DNA from: Volvox africanus
Taxonomy: Eukaryota > Chlorophyta > Chlorophyceae > Chlamydomonadales > Volvocaceae
DNA: 64,000 nt
NCBI GenBank assembly: GCA_030268105.1
Contig: BSDZ01000094.1
Span: forward strand, 901,001-965,000
Reading direction: 5' to 3'
Shown: positions 1 through 9,745 of the stretch, one piece after another
Layout of the letters: every line of letters starts with the position of its first letter
Numbering within the stretch: the stretch's first letter is position 1
Made by a program: the position numbers and the translations under genes
Notes under the pieces: model-generated
The model's database searches: none
The model's input: the letters and a program-made list of their open reading frames with translations, nothing else
Told to the model about the DNA's origin: nothing

Positions 1-583
1 CAACCCGTACGTACTCACTGTACTGTACGATCACGTACAACTACGTACTCACCTAGCTGTCTGCCCAGGCAGCAAAGGTAGTAGTAGTGTGTGTGTGTGT
101 GTGTGTGTGTGCGTGCGTGCGTGCGTGTGAATGATGAAGTCCAATGAAACATGCATGCCCTTTGAAGTATCATGACAATGATCGGGATGCAAGCCTAATC
201 CTGACGGTAAGTCGCGAGATCTTTCTTAGAGCATGAATATAATAAGAACTTCTATAACTTCTATTATCAATAATACTATTAATAGGCATGGTAATAAAAT
301 TAAAACATTCCTTGTCTTATTCCTTTTCTATGCACCACCGATATATTTTGCACCACCGCCACCGAAACCCTAAGTACATATATGTATATGTTGGGTTATG
401 TTGGCCTGCCAATCAAGGAGTGTTTTTATCGTGGGACGGAGCGGCCTTTCAGCAACCTACTGTTGCTGTTAATTGTCCAATATATAGCAACATGCATGTG
501 TGATTTTGACGACTGGATACTTGAAAATAAGATTGGCAATAACTATATCATCGTTGTATGTATGTGTATGCCGCATCGATCAG
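1..583. other. non-coding sequence upstream of first recognised subtilase exon
   Basis: No exon could be supported here. The subtilase gene must have upstream exons, because the catalytic Asp motif is missing from everything downstream, so this stretch is most likely intron. A (GT)n/(GTGC)n microsatellite lies at 79-128. An intron 3' end (cag) at 581-583 joins the first recognised exon. Confidence 0.5.
79..128. repeat. GT / GTGC microsatellite
   Basis: Run of gt dinucleotides passing into gtgc tetranucleotides; seen directly. It lies in probable intron sequence. Confidence 0.9.
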
Positions 584-3500
584 GTTTATGATGCTACTTC
601 AAAACAAAGCAATAAGGAGGCTGGTGCCCCTGCTGAGAACGACATGCACGGTCATGGAACACACTGTGCAGGTACGTATTGCTCGTCAACGACGAGCAAT
701 ATCTTTATAAATTAAAAAGACAATAGCTTACCCAGATCTAGAAAATACTATGTAGGCAGGCTGTATGCAGTTAGCTAAAGGCTTGTGTGTTACAATTGAC
801 TGCAGCTGCCCGGCATGTAAGTCCTCTTGCTAAACCATCCTTTGCCCTGGATCCGCGTAAGCACCCACCTGCTGCTTGGTCGGTGGACCTAGCTATGTCG
901 GTCGGTGGACCTAGCTATGTGTGTATCATCCATCCCTCGTCTATCACCGCATGACCCTGTTGCCACGGAGCATTCCGCCACCCTACCCTAAAACCTACAA
1001 CACACCGCATCTAAATTTGTATATAGGTATATTGTATATATGCAATAATGTAAAATACATTCTATGATAATATATGCCTATTTATTATGCAGCGCAAAGG
1101 TAACTTCTGAAGTAATTGATTGTTTGCAACCCATTCATCTATCCAGCTCACCCGTATGCACAGCAAACATTACACGCACATATGGATGCAGTCTTCTGTA
1201 CATTACTGCTTCCACCGGCATCTTGCCAATTATAACCACGCAGATAGTTATTTGCTTGGATCGTTTACTATGCCGCACTATGTTTATTTGATTCACTCTG
1301 CACACACACACACACACATAGGCCGAATACATATATCGATAACGTGATGCACGCATGGTGCGCTGTCCATTTGATCATCACCGGCATGCAGGTACCATTG
1401 GTGCCGTGGGAAACAACGGTATCTTCGTGGCCGGTGTCTCATGGCGCGTCAGCATCCTTGGATGCAAGTTCATGAACAATGCGGGACGTGGAACCACCGC
1501 CACCGCCATCTTATGCATTAACTGGTGCAGGTATGAAATAAAGGGTGTCATTGCATACACCGTGGATGGGCGACATACCCTGCCATGACAAGCACCGCCT
1601 TGCTTTGTCTGTATGTACGCAGATACATCGATCTTTAGATGCAGAAAAGCTCTACTGATCGATTTGTGTGGGATATGGGCCCCCGGGGGCTTTGCTTCAC
1701 CCGTAGCCGCTACCTGGCAGTCCCTACCTTCCCCTGTCCTTCGAGGGCACCCTCATCCGTTCATCCCTAGAGATGTTGGCTTCTCCGACATCAGTGACTT
1801 TCCGATATGTAGGGGTAGTTCAGCACCACCAACAACAGCATCCAGTGGAAATTTCTGGAATTACGAAGGGCAGCCTCAGTTCCACTCCTGGTCGGCTCGT
1901 TTGTCACTGTAACCTGAGTCCTCGCTGTCTATCAACATCTGGGGCAGTATCCACCTTCAACCAGTGGAGGGATTTATATCCCGTTATCATTCAGGATCGA
2001 TCTTATGATATCTAGGGACATGACGTTACCGGTCGTGTCCGGACACTGTGTATTTGTAAGCCTGCCCTTGACTTAACTTACCACTATATACGTAAATACG
2101 CGATCAGTATCCCTTCAAATGAGCGTGTATGGGCAAACATATGTATGCAGGCAGCAGGGCGCAAAGATCACCTCCAATTCGTGGGGCTCGCCCAGTCCTG
2201 CTACTAAAGCCCTGAAGGCGGCGATCCGCGCTAGTCAGGACGCAGGCCACCTTTTCATCGCTGCGGCCGGTAGGTGCTTGTATAATAATTATATAATCGT
2301 AATTCTTGATATAACTAAATGGTGGAACAAAGAAAATGACATTACGTACATACATATGCGCCCGGTCATCAGGGCCCCAGTGCCTTATGACCGCTCAGGG
2401 CGGCAAGTCGCCGATCCGCAGTGTAACATTCCTACATATACTTCGTTTCCATCAAGCCTCCCTCTGTGTACACCTATCATAGGATCATAACCAATGCCTA
2501 TCCAGCCATGCATCCAGCCGCCCAACATTACCCTGATAATCCCACACAATATCTATCCATCCATCCATTCATCCATCCATCCATCCATCCATTCATCCAT
2601 CCATCCATCCATCCATCCATCTATCTCTCTATCTACATACACATGTATATGTATAACTTACCGCAGGTAACAATGGCATTAATATAGACGTTAATGACTA
2701 CAGTCCCGCGGGCATTAACCTACCAGCAATAATCGCAGTAGGTGCTGTGGACTCCTCCGACAAACTGGCCCCCTTCTCCAACCGGGGAAAGAAAACTGTG
2801 CATCTGTTCGCCCCGGGAGTGAAAATCATCTCCACGTACCCAACCAACTCCTCTAAGTCCCTAGATGGAACATCTATGGCAACACCACATGTGTCGGGTA
2901 TGTGCCTGTGCTGCTGTGTGTATATATTTAAGCGTTACTGGGTCGATGGCACTCGTGGCACTCACTAAAACCCGAACGAACAAAAGCAGCCCTGCTCCTC
3001 CCCGCCCTGCTAGGTAGACACGCCCTCATTATCCATTCATTCGCTACAATGGACTTCACTCCACATGTATTTGTTGGCTGGGTTCAGCAAACCCTAGATA
3101 AATAATAATGAGGTATGCACATCATCAGATATACATGTTTATTTGGAAAAGGGTAGGCAGCGGCGGCCCTTGCCACGCATGCACCGCCGCTTGCCCTGTC
3201 GCATGCACCCTGTCTATCTCATTCCAAGCGCACCCATGCATCCCGAAGCACAGCCAAGTTTAAGGACCATATCATTTTCTACCCTTGGCTGATCCAAAAG
3301 TCAATCCGGAAAGCAGGTCCAAGGCCCGAACGGAAGATTTCCAGACTCAAACATCCCGGATATTCCCTTCAGACGCCCTGATCAGGATACTACACCGATG
3401 ACTACCTACAGCCCATTGTGAGCCCTGCCTCGTTTGCCGCGATGCTCATTTTTAATTCTTCCCACGTACAGGAGCTGCAGCACTTCTGTGGTCATATTGG

Positions 3501-5802
3501 CCTTCTGCAACTGCTGCACAAATCAAGGAGGCCTTGTTGAAAGGAGTTGATGTGGTACATGGTGCTGCTCTAAGCCAAACTGGAGTGAGTGTATAAATCT
3601 AAACCTAAGTCCATATATACATATATACATAGATATGACAACTCAAAATATACATATCAATGTATATATGTGGGCTTGGATATTCAAGAGGCCATACTTA
3701 TGGCGGGGTGGCCGAGATGCATTTATATATGTCTTGGTGAACGTTTCGGCCTACTTCGCTCTACATACATACATACGTACCAAGGTATTCGCAAGAGTAT
3801 TACGTATTTGATGAAATAGGCAGGCGGCAGGTGGGGGCCTGGGCATACATGTATGCATGAAATCATGCAACCGCTGAGACTTTTCCACATACATACACCT
3901 GTCTGCCCGCAGCTAGACTACGACTGCCCGGGCCAGCAGCACGCAACCGGCTAGCAACAGTAGTGGCGGGCTAGCTGCCTGCTGGATCGGATATGATATA
4001 ATGATATATGATGTATATGCACCATTTGCTCATTCAAATAACGTTCACTTCCGCGCAGGGACGCCTCAACTTGCGTAACAGCTTGCAATTCCTTCAGAAC
4101 AATTTCCCTCTGCTGGACGTCTTGCAAGATCTACATGGAGCTTCGAGTAAGCAAGGTCCTCATCTATGCACGGATGCATGCATGGGTTTTAGATTTATAT
4201 ACCCACGCACATCACATCTACCAAACAAATAATTAGCTGAATATGGACCTTATGTATAGAATCATAACATACTAAAATACAACATCATGCAAAATTTTCA
4301 AACACCATTCCAAATTATCAAATGCACCAAATTATGTCCACGGGTGCTTGCACATATACAGGCAGGTTGGTTCTGTAATTAATTTCCTCGCTCTTGCTAT
4401 AGCTTACGGATATTCTTCAATGTCCCATGCCCGATTTATAAGGTTGCCCCATGATGCCCGAGGGGTATACCTTCAGGGCCCAGCAGGACATCCTTGGAAG
4501 CGACATTTACTGCGCTGCGCTGGGTAACAAGACACTCAAGGACTTGTCCAGCCTGTGCTCAGCTACTGCAGGATGTACAGCATTGAACCTCTGGAGTGCC
4601 CCGGGCGGGCCATGGCACTACTGCCTGAAAAGCGAGTTTCCTACGACAACGTTCGCTGACTTGAGCAAGGGATTCATGCCCAACCGCTGCCAAGGCATTT
4701 ATGTCCGCAGTAAGTAATATTACTCGGCTGCAGATAACTAAATGTATGTTTTGTTAGGCTCAAGAACATCTGCGATGCGCCGTTATATAGTCTCAATTTC
4801 CAATAAATAACTACGGACACGTAGTAGGAACGGAGTTATTATGCCCTGTATGCTATGCTAGCTGAGGTTTTAGTAAGGGCATGGGTTGTTTACTGCGTAG
4901 TGTCCTGGGGTATCTACGGGTAGTGTCCAGGATTGGACTGCAGACGGTCATCTTCCGATAGGGCCTTTGTAGGCGGACACAACAGAGATACAACATACTG
5001 GTGGCGGTGATGGGTTTATTTCTCTGTCTCTCTCTCCCTCTTTGCCTTTGTCAAACGGAATACTATGTCATCTCTCACCACTGTCCAATTATTAGGTAAT
5101 ATGGTTCGACCTTCAGCTAGCGATGATGGATATATTATATAAATTCCCTATTGCATGTATCACAATCACCAGCACCAGCAGGAGCAGATAAAGGACTCAT
5201 TAAAATATAAAACACGTTGCCCGCTGCTGGATGGAATCCATCTCGTTATAGGTTGTGGCTCTGAGCCATGTGGATATGCCTTCCGGGCTCAGCACGACAT
5301 CCTTGGCAACAACATTTACTGTGAGGCACTGGGAGCAAGAACAACCAGCGACTTGGCTAGCCTGTGCTCATCAACAACGGGGTGCACCGGATTCAACACC
5401 TGGAGTGATCCCAATGGAAAATGGCAATTCTGCTTGAAGAATGCACTGCACTACAGACATTTCACCAACTTAAGCACTGGGTCCATGGCCAATCGTTGCC
5501 AGGGTATCTATATACTTGGTGAGTGCGTGGTTAGTGCAGTTGTAACACAAGGTGCAACAGCGTGTGATGCCGGGGTGCGAGTCCCACCGTACCATCCTCG
5601 CCACCCTGCAGTAAACATCCTCGGGCGCAGCTGCGACCCCGTAGGGCAGCTTGTGCCTCGCACCCAATGAATGGGGTTCTTTTGTTCTCCCGGCACTACC
5701 GTCCACTTCTTTATTTTGGTGGCAGGTCGCAACCTAGATGCAGCGCCAGCTCAGGCACACACCATAGGGCAGACGAAATTCATGCACATCCTGTCCTGTT
5801 AG
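584..5802 (+). CDS. subtilisin-like serine protease (S8) with two C-terminal PAN/Apple domains, 5' end outside window
   Basis: Multi-exon gene. Exons inferred from frame, GT-AG borders and homology: 584-671, 1392-1530, 2151-2269, 2667-2897, 3472-3584, 4059-4146, 4443-4709, 5252-5518 and a tentative last exon 5726-5802 ending in TAG. The first exon holds the catalytic His motif HGTH; 2269/2667 joins to AAAGNNG, with the oxyanion-hole Asn; the fourth exon ends with the catalytic Ser motif [11 protein letters not shown]. The Asp motif is expected in an exon left of the window. Exons seven and eight each encode a Cys-rich PAN/Apple module that probably binds carbohydrate or protein. Intron phases are 1,2,1,1,0,1,1,1. 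Family knowledge suggests a secreted or vacuolar endopeptidase; the signal peptide cannot be checked. The last exon is the weakest part: it adds about 25 residues after the second PAN module. Confidence 0.85.
672..1391 (+). other. intron of the subtilase gene (720 bp)
   Basis: Begins gtacg, ends gcag, phase 1. It holds a 21-bp tandem duplication (878-898 and 900-920) and a short CA run near 1302-1318. No other gene is seen. Confidence 0.8.
1531..2150 (+). other. intron of the subtilase gene (620 bp)
   Basis: Begins gtatg, ends tgcag, phase 2. Nothing else recognised; the open frames inside it show no family resemblance. Confidence 0.75.
2270..2666 (+). other. intron of the subtilase gene with CATC microsatellite (397 bp)
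   Basis: Begins gtaggt, ends ccgcag, phase 1. A long (CATC)n run occupies about 2551-2641. Confidence 0.8.
2551..2641. repeat. CATC tetranucleotide microsatellite
   Basis: About twenty units of ccat/tcat with few interruptions, running into ctat/ctct; seen directly, inside an intron. Confidence 0.95.
2898..3471 (+). other. intron of the subtilase gene (574 bp)
   Basis: Begins gtatgt, ends tacag, phase 1, right after the catalytic Ser exon. No other feature recognised. Confidence 0.8.
3585..4058 (+). other. intron of the subtilase gene (474 bp)
   Basis: Begins gtgagt, ends gcgcag, phase 0. AT-rich with many ATAC/ACAT steps. A short tRNA-box-like string near 3703 was examined and rejected. 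Confidence 0.8.
4443..4709 (+). other. PAN/Apple exon 1 of the subtilase gene
   Basis: A 267-nt exon, phase 1 at both ends. It encodes a Cys-rich module with the pattern FRAQxDILG, then IYC, LCS, GCTxxN, W, C-L and NRCQGIY. The same landmarks recur in the next exon. Confidence 0.8.
4710..5251 (+). other. intron between the two PAN/Apple exons (542 bp)
   Basis: Begins gtaagt, ends tatag, phase 1. No gene seen inside. Confidence 0.8.
5252..5518 (+). other. PAN/Apple exon 2 of the subtilase gene
   Basis: Again exactly 267 nt and phase 1-1, sharing FRAQxDILG, IYC, LCS, GCT and NRCQGIY with the previous exon. The exon can be duplicated without breaking the frame. It ends at a gtgagt donor. Confidence 0.8.
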
Positions 5803-6024
5803 CATCAACATGTGTGCGCTAATCTGGGTTCGACCCACGGAACCTGGGTTAGTTCTGACAATTCGCACCATTGCAACACAGGGTACAATAGTGCGTGATG
5901 CCGATGTGTGAGCTACCCTGGCTACACACGCGCCTATGTCCTGCCGTGCTGTCCTTGCCACACTTGAGCCAGGAAGGGCACACAGACCTCACGACCCTCA
6001 AGCCTTATCAAATTTATGTATGTA

Positions 6025-6055
<31 letters not shown>

Positions 6056-6254
6056 CATATACATAAATATATACATAAATTTGACAAGACTTCTTTTGGC
6101 TATCAGATACTATGTAACAATTACTTTCTCGTTAGGCTTCCTAATGTTTGATAGTCTACATCTCAACAGGTTAAGCTCCGGTCAATATGGACTGTGAAGC
6201 CTGACGTCTTTTGCCCACTTTTAGTGTTGACCTTCGCGTTTACAGGTCTTCAAA
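5803..6254. other. intergenic sequence with AT-rich hairpin
   Basis: No gene supported. A degenerate copy (about 5871-5935) of an intronic stretch (about 5538-5600) is visible, both carrying a gcgtgtgatgcc-like core. A long AT hairpin follows at 6004-6088. The stretch 6090-6254 could be the tail of a copia LTR or leader, but no matching LTR is in the window. Confidence 0.5.
6004..6088. repeat. AT-rich inverted repeat / hairpin
   Basis: Arms of 14 bases (6008-6021 and 6071-6084) are exact reverse complements, and the stem extends outward with one mismatch. The centre is an (AT)n run. It could be a small MITE-like element or simply a cruciform-forming microsatellite. Confidence 0.7.
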
Positions 6255-7224
6255 ATGGGAAAGGATAGTCTGGACGAGCCGCTGAACCTGCACAACTATT
6301 CGACTTGGAAGCTGCGGTTCCAATTGTTGTGTGTGGAGCTTGGATACAGTTGCGCCCTGCTACAAGCACCAATTGCAGAGGCTGATGTCATCATCTCCGA
6401 TAAGGTCAAGAGCGTGATGGCCAAGGACGTGAAGAACCATTACCTCCAAACCATTGTGCGGGCGGCAAATGTGAAGGCCGCCTGGGACACTTTGGCGGCT
6501 ACAACCTGCAACACGAGAAAGGTAGCACTTCAACAGGAGCTGAGCAACTTTAAAATGGCCAACGGAGCGGAGCTGCCTATTTACATCAGCTGCGCTCGAC
6601 AGCTACAGATTTGCTGGATGTGGGATAGGATAATCCGCCTCTCGAGGCCATTCCCTAAGGATCCGAGCTTGCGACCACAAAGTCGCCAGAGCGAATCTGA
6701 GTCGGGGCAAAATGGTGTAGGGGGAATGCAGCTTGGATAGCCCGATTCTACGAAGTTGGGTCCGAGTCCGCCCTCGGCGTTTGAGAGGGTTAAATGCATA
6801 GCCCGTGAAGTGCGCATCTGAGGCCCGTAACTGGGCTGATGGTGCGGGGTGGTTTGACACCCACCTAAATGCCAGTAGATCCGAAGGGGCTGGCACATGG
6901 ATAGGGGCCGTAGAGAGGAAGGAAACTCTGCGTAACCAAAAAACAGGTGATCTCTAGCGGCCTCAGATGAAGACGCTGAGGTACGCATGCCCACTCGGTT
7001 AAAATTCCGGAGATCCCCATAATACACGCCAGCCCGCAAGGGCGGAGTAACCATAATAATAATCATAATGCTGGATGTGGGACACGCCATCACAGATGCG
7101 GCATCAAAGGACTTCCCAGCAAATACCACCTAGTCCCGACAGCTCTAACAATGCGGGAAGGGGAGCTGGACTTTAGTCAAGTGGTCGCATGGCTCATGGC
7201 GTATGTATTGTCAGATGATGACAA
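6255..7224 (+). pseudogene. Ty1/copia-type gag remnant
   Basis: The frame from ATG 6255 shows the start of a copia-type Gag (UBN2-like): a LHNYSTWKLRF box, then KAAWDTLAAT and LQQELSNFKM. Such proteins form the particle of copia elements. The frame is cut at 6625 by a non-LTR insertion and resumes in decayed form after 7083, where DAASKDF and stops follow. Its right end is cut by the 5' LTR of element H at 7225. No copia pol is in the window. The copia assignment rests on motif recognition by eye. Confidence 0.6.
6626..7068 (+). mobile_element. non-LTR insertion (SINE or 5'-truncated LINE), 443 bp
   Basis: It is flanked by a 14-bp duplication tgctggatgtggga (6612-6625 and 7069-7082) and ends in an ataataataatcataat tail, as expected of target-primed insertion. 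It interrupts the copia gag frame. No coding domain is recognised, so SINE and truncated LINE cannot be told apart. Confidence 0.75.
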
Positions 7225-8039
7225 TGTTGTATGCGGATTCGATCACCATTTACATTCACGAAGGCCGTGATGCATTTAAACACTATAACGCATAATACAA
7301 GTATATTAGCATGATATACTCGAGTATATCTGGCTAATCAGGCATGTCGCATTATCATCCACGACATCGCGCTGTCGGTCAACATGTTTGACTCGAAGCT
7401 GATAATTAATGCGCGATCTATCCATTGGCATATTATATCGCGTAATAATACTTTAAATGTTATTACCCAATTTACGTCACAAACCATACGCGTATGCGAG
7501 AAGGCGACAATCGCGATGGTTGGGTCGGCAACCGAATATCGATATTCGGACCTTTGCATATTGCATACGTTGCATTTTATAATATCACGGATGACACGAT
7601 ATTTAGAGCAGTGTTGTCAAGGTACTCACACTTGAGATCACAATCCAGTGAGACCTGTACTGCATTCCGATATCGCGACGTGATAGGTGCGAGGACGGCC
7701 GCCTAGAGACCGAAGTCGGCGCGACGCTAACTTTGGACTAAGTACCCGAGTACTTAACTCTAATCAATACGCATACATACGATATCATCATTTATATTTG
7801 GCCTGAGCTATTCTAGCACGCCATCTGCAGCCGAGTGATGAACATTGCCCATGGGGTCTGACGGCAGACTTAAATCCTGTAATTGAAGAACATTGTAAGT
7901 TGAATCTTTCCTTGTCATTGAGTCTTCTGCTGTCTGATATTTGCATTAGATTGCCTTGCTGTTCGTAAGCTTGGTTCGCACACAGCTAACATCCAGACGT
8001 GCAGAGCTAATGCATGATTGAAGAAGGAAGGATACAACA
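7225..8039 (+). mobile_element. 5' LTR of element H (family A, 815 bp)
   Basis: Starts TGTTGTATGCGG and ends GGATACAACA, with inverted 7-base termini. It has the same length as every other full family A LTR here. The preceding five bases are gacaa; the matching 3' duplication is lost because the H 3' LTR is truncated. It contains the palindrome at 7532-7549 (CCGAATATCGATATTCGG) and a GTAAGT donor-like site at 7895-7900. Confidence 0.9.
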
Positions 8040-8043
8040 AATT

Positions 8044-8056
8044 TGGTAGTGAGACC
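8044..8056 (+). promoter_or_regulatory. primer-binding site of element H
   Basis: tggtagtgagacc, four bases after the LTR end, in the place where a tRNA 3' end (CCA) pairs to prime minus-strand synthesis. The tRNA was not identified; it resembles initiator-Met-type sites only loosely. Confidence 0.65.
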
Positions 8057-8107
8057 AGGTTAATTCACGATGACTGTATTGCCCTTCGTCAGAAGTAGGT
8101 TCTCGCG

Positions 8108-8418
8108 ATGGCCAGCGACGACGACACTCGCCGCAGCCCTTTAGACACCTTCGCAGAGGATCTCGGCCGCGCTGTTCTGGACGCCGCTGCCTCCGGTTTG
8201 TGAAGTTAGACATCTGCCGCTAACTAGTTGTTGCTTTCATGTTGCGAATCTGGCACCGTGAGTCGCAGGTGAACGTACGCCGACATTGAACGCGGTATTG
8301 GCTGGACAATATTTAAACGAGCAACAAATCAAGGCGTTGATTCAAAAAACTACCGAAATAAAAGACAACCTCACGGACTATATCGTTTTTCTCCTTGGTC
8401 TACTCGGGAGTTCTGTCG
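8108..8418 (+). CDS. spliced leader peptide upstream of gag (element H)
   Basis: Exon 1 is 8108-8195, intron 8196-8268 (gt...gtcgcag, 73 bp) and exon 2 8269-8418, where a gtacgcgg donor follows in the same phase. The joined frame has 79 codons plus one base. Exon 1 encodes a peptide with LDTFAEDLGRAVLDAAASG; exon 2 has a QTTEI-like helix and a Leu-rich end. The homologous frame in element B has diverged in DNA but keeps the peptide, the exon lengths (88 nt; 150 versus 153 nt) and the splice sites, and similarity stops exactly at the second donor. The acceptor joining it to gag is not certain, so it may be a Gag N-terminus or a separate accessory product. Unspliced, it ends in a stop after 31 codons. 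Confidence 0.6.
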
Positions 8419-8506
8419 GTACGCGGATAGTCCCAAAATTCCTGTTACGTTACGTTACTCTCAGTTGTTCAGTAAATTCCTGTCTTGCTGATTAAGCTCG
8501 TGCGTC

Positions 8507-9745
8507 ATGTCGGGACGCGAAGATAGTTCCTATCTGGGCACCGCCAGCCAGCCTGATGGCGGTCTTGCCACTAGAACTGCTTTTGCTGATCCCGATACGG
8601 TCGGGACTCGTCTGATGCCTGATCCCATCATCCTTCAGACCCCTTCGCATTTGGTTGTACCACTGTCGGCAGCGGCTACAACAAGTGAGGGAGTCGGAGC
8701 ACAACAGGCCCCGGTAACACCTGCGGTTCAAGAACCCGTCGGAATACCGGAGGTAATGAAGTTGACCATCCCCGTGCCTAAGCTTAACATTTCCGCTGAC
8801 GATAAAGTAAAGAACTCCGGACATAGTGTCGCGGATAGGACACGAGCCTACGTTCGTGATGCTAGGCAGTATCTGCAAGCGGTGCACGGCGGGGGATGCG
8901 ACTCCATTAAATGCCTGTTTGTCGGGAATACCCTCGAGGGTGTTGCAAAGGACTGGTATGATGAATGGACAACCGCTAGGGGCAAGTATACGTTTGATGA
9001 CTTAGTCGACGCTCTTCTTTCTCGCTTTGCCACGGAAGTTCGCTCGCGTGGCAATGAGGCTCGTAAGACGCTGGCACAAGGCACGTACCACATGCATCCC
9101 CACGAGACTGTTCCTGCTTATCAGTCTCGTTTTGAGGCCCTGATAACGCCTATCGTTAATTTTCCTGAAGAGGATCGCATTTTCTGGTTCCATCGCGGTC
9201 TTTCTGAATCCCTTGCGCGATGGTGTGCCACTGACCTTATTGGAATTCCTTTTCAATCTTATAATGCTTTGGTAGCTTTTGCTAGAGGAGCAGAAGTTAG
9301 ACAGTTGGCAGGAAAGGATGTTAAACAATTCAACCCTCGCATTCACGTGATGCGAGCGCAGGAATCGCCTTCGGAGTTACCACCGAGGGACCAGAGTCCT
9401 AACCACCAACGCCCCGCGGCGACCGCACATACTGTCCGAAAGGAAAGGCGGTATGACAATCGCGGACGTCACAGCCCAAGTAATCGCGGGTCTGCGGGAG
9501 CCGGGCCGAGCTCTGGCCATGCTAAAGGCAAACGAAGAGGGAGCACGCCATCTGTAGCGGCAATGCAGAACGTGGCTCCCAGTATGAAGAAACCTCGGAC
9601 GGATGATCCGTATATGCAAAAGTGGGAGTGCCGACGTTCAGAGTTTGATCGTCGAAAGTTTGCTAATCTTTGCTTGCGGTGTGCGGCAGAACACCCTACC
9701 CGCGAGTGCCCCCTTTTGCCACCTTTCGTACCGAAGACGACCTAG
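8507..9745 (+). CDS. gag: Gag of element H
   Basis: 412 codons from ATG. It has a central Retrotrans_gag capsid domain (about residues 85-260; landmarks RAYVRDARQYL, FVGNTLEG, AKDWYDEW, LLSRF, YQSRFEAL, WFHRGL), a basic Ser/Arg/Gly linker, and a C-terminal zinc knuckle CLRCAAEHPTREC near residue 391. The knuckle spacing is CX2CX3HX4C, one residue shorter than the usual CX2CX4HX4C, and this is shared by all family A and B gags here. Gag forms the particle and packages RNA. The frame ends at TAG 9743-9745 and the pol frame continues without a shift. It is intact, unlike the nearly identical F gag at 62104. Confidence 0.9.
   Translation: MSGREDSSYLGTASQPDGGLATRTAFADPDTVGTRLMPDPIILQTPSHLVVPLSAAATTSEGVGAQQAPVTPAVQEPVGIPEVMKLTIPVPKLNISADDKVKNSGHSVADRTRAYVRDARQYLQAVHGGGCDSIKCLFVGNTLEGVAKDWYDEWTTARGKYTFDDLVDALLSRFATEVRSRGNEARKTLAQGTYHMHPHETVPAYQSRFEALITPIVNFPEEDRIFWFHRGLSESLARWCATDLIGIPFQSYNALVAFARGAEVRQLAGKDVKQFNPRIHVMRAQESPSELPPRDQSPNHQRPAATAHTVRKERRYDNRGRHSPSNRGSAGAGPSSGHAKGKRRGSTPSVAAMQNVAPSMKKPRTDDPYMQKWECRRSEFDRRKFANLCLRCAAEHPTRECPLLPPFVPKTT

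Noticed and set aside
1..583. Subtilase exon with the catalytic Asp
   Set aside because: No DTG or DSG motif in a plausible exon; the small frames here show no subtilase similarity.
2466..2687. Protein with Ile/His/Pro repeats
   Set aside because: It is the translation of the CATC microsatellite inside an intron.
3700..3725. tRNA-like box A (gtggccgag) in an intron
   Set aside because: No matching acceptor stem, anticodon arm or box B within tRNA distance.
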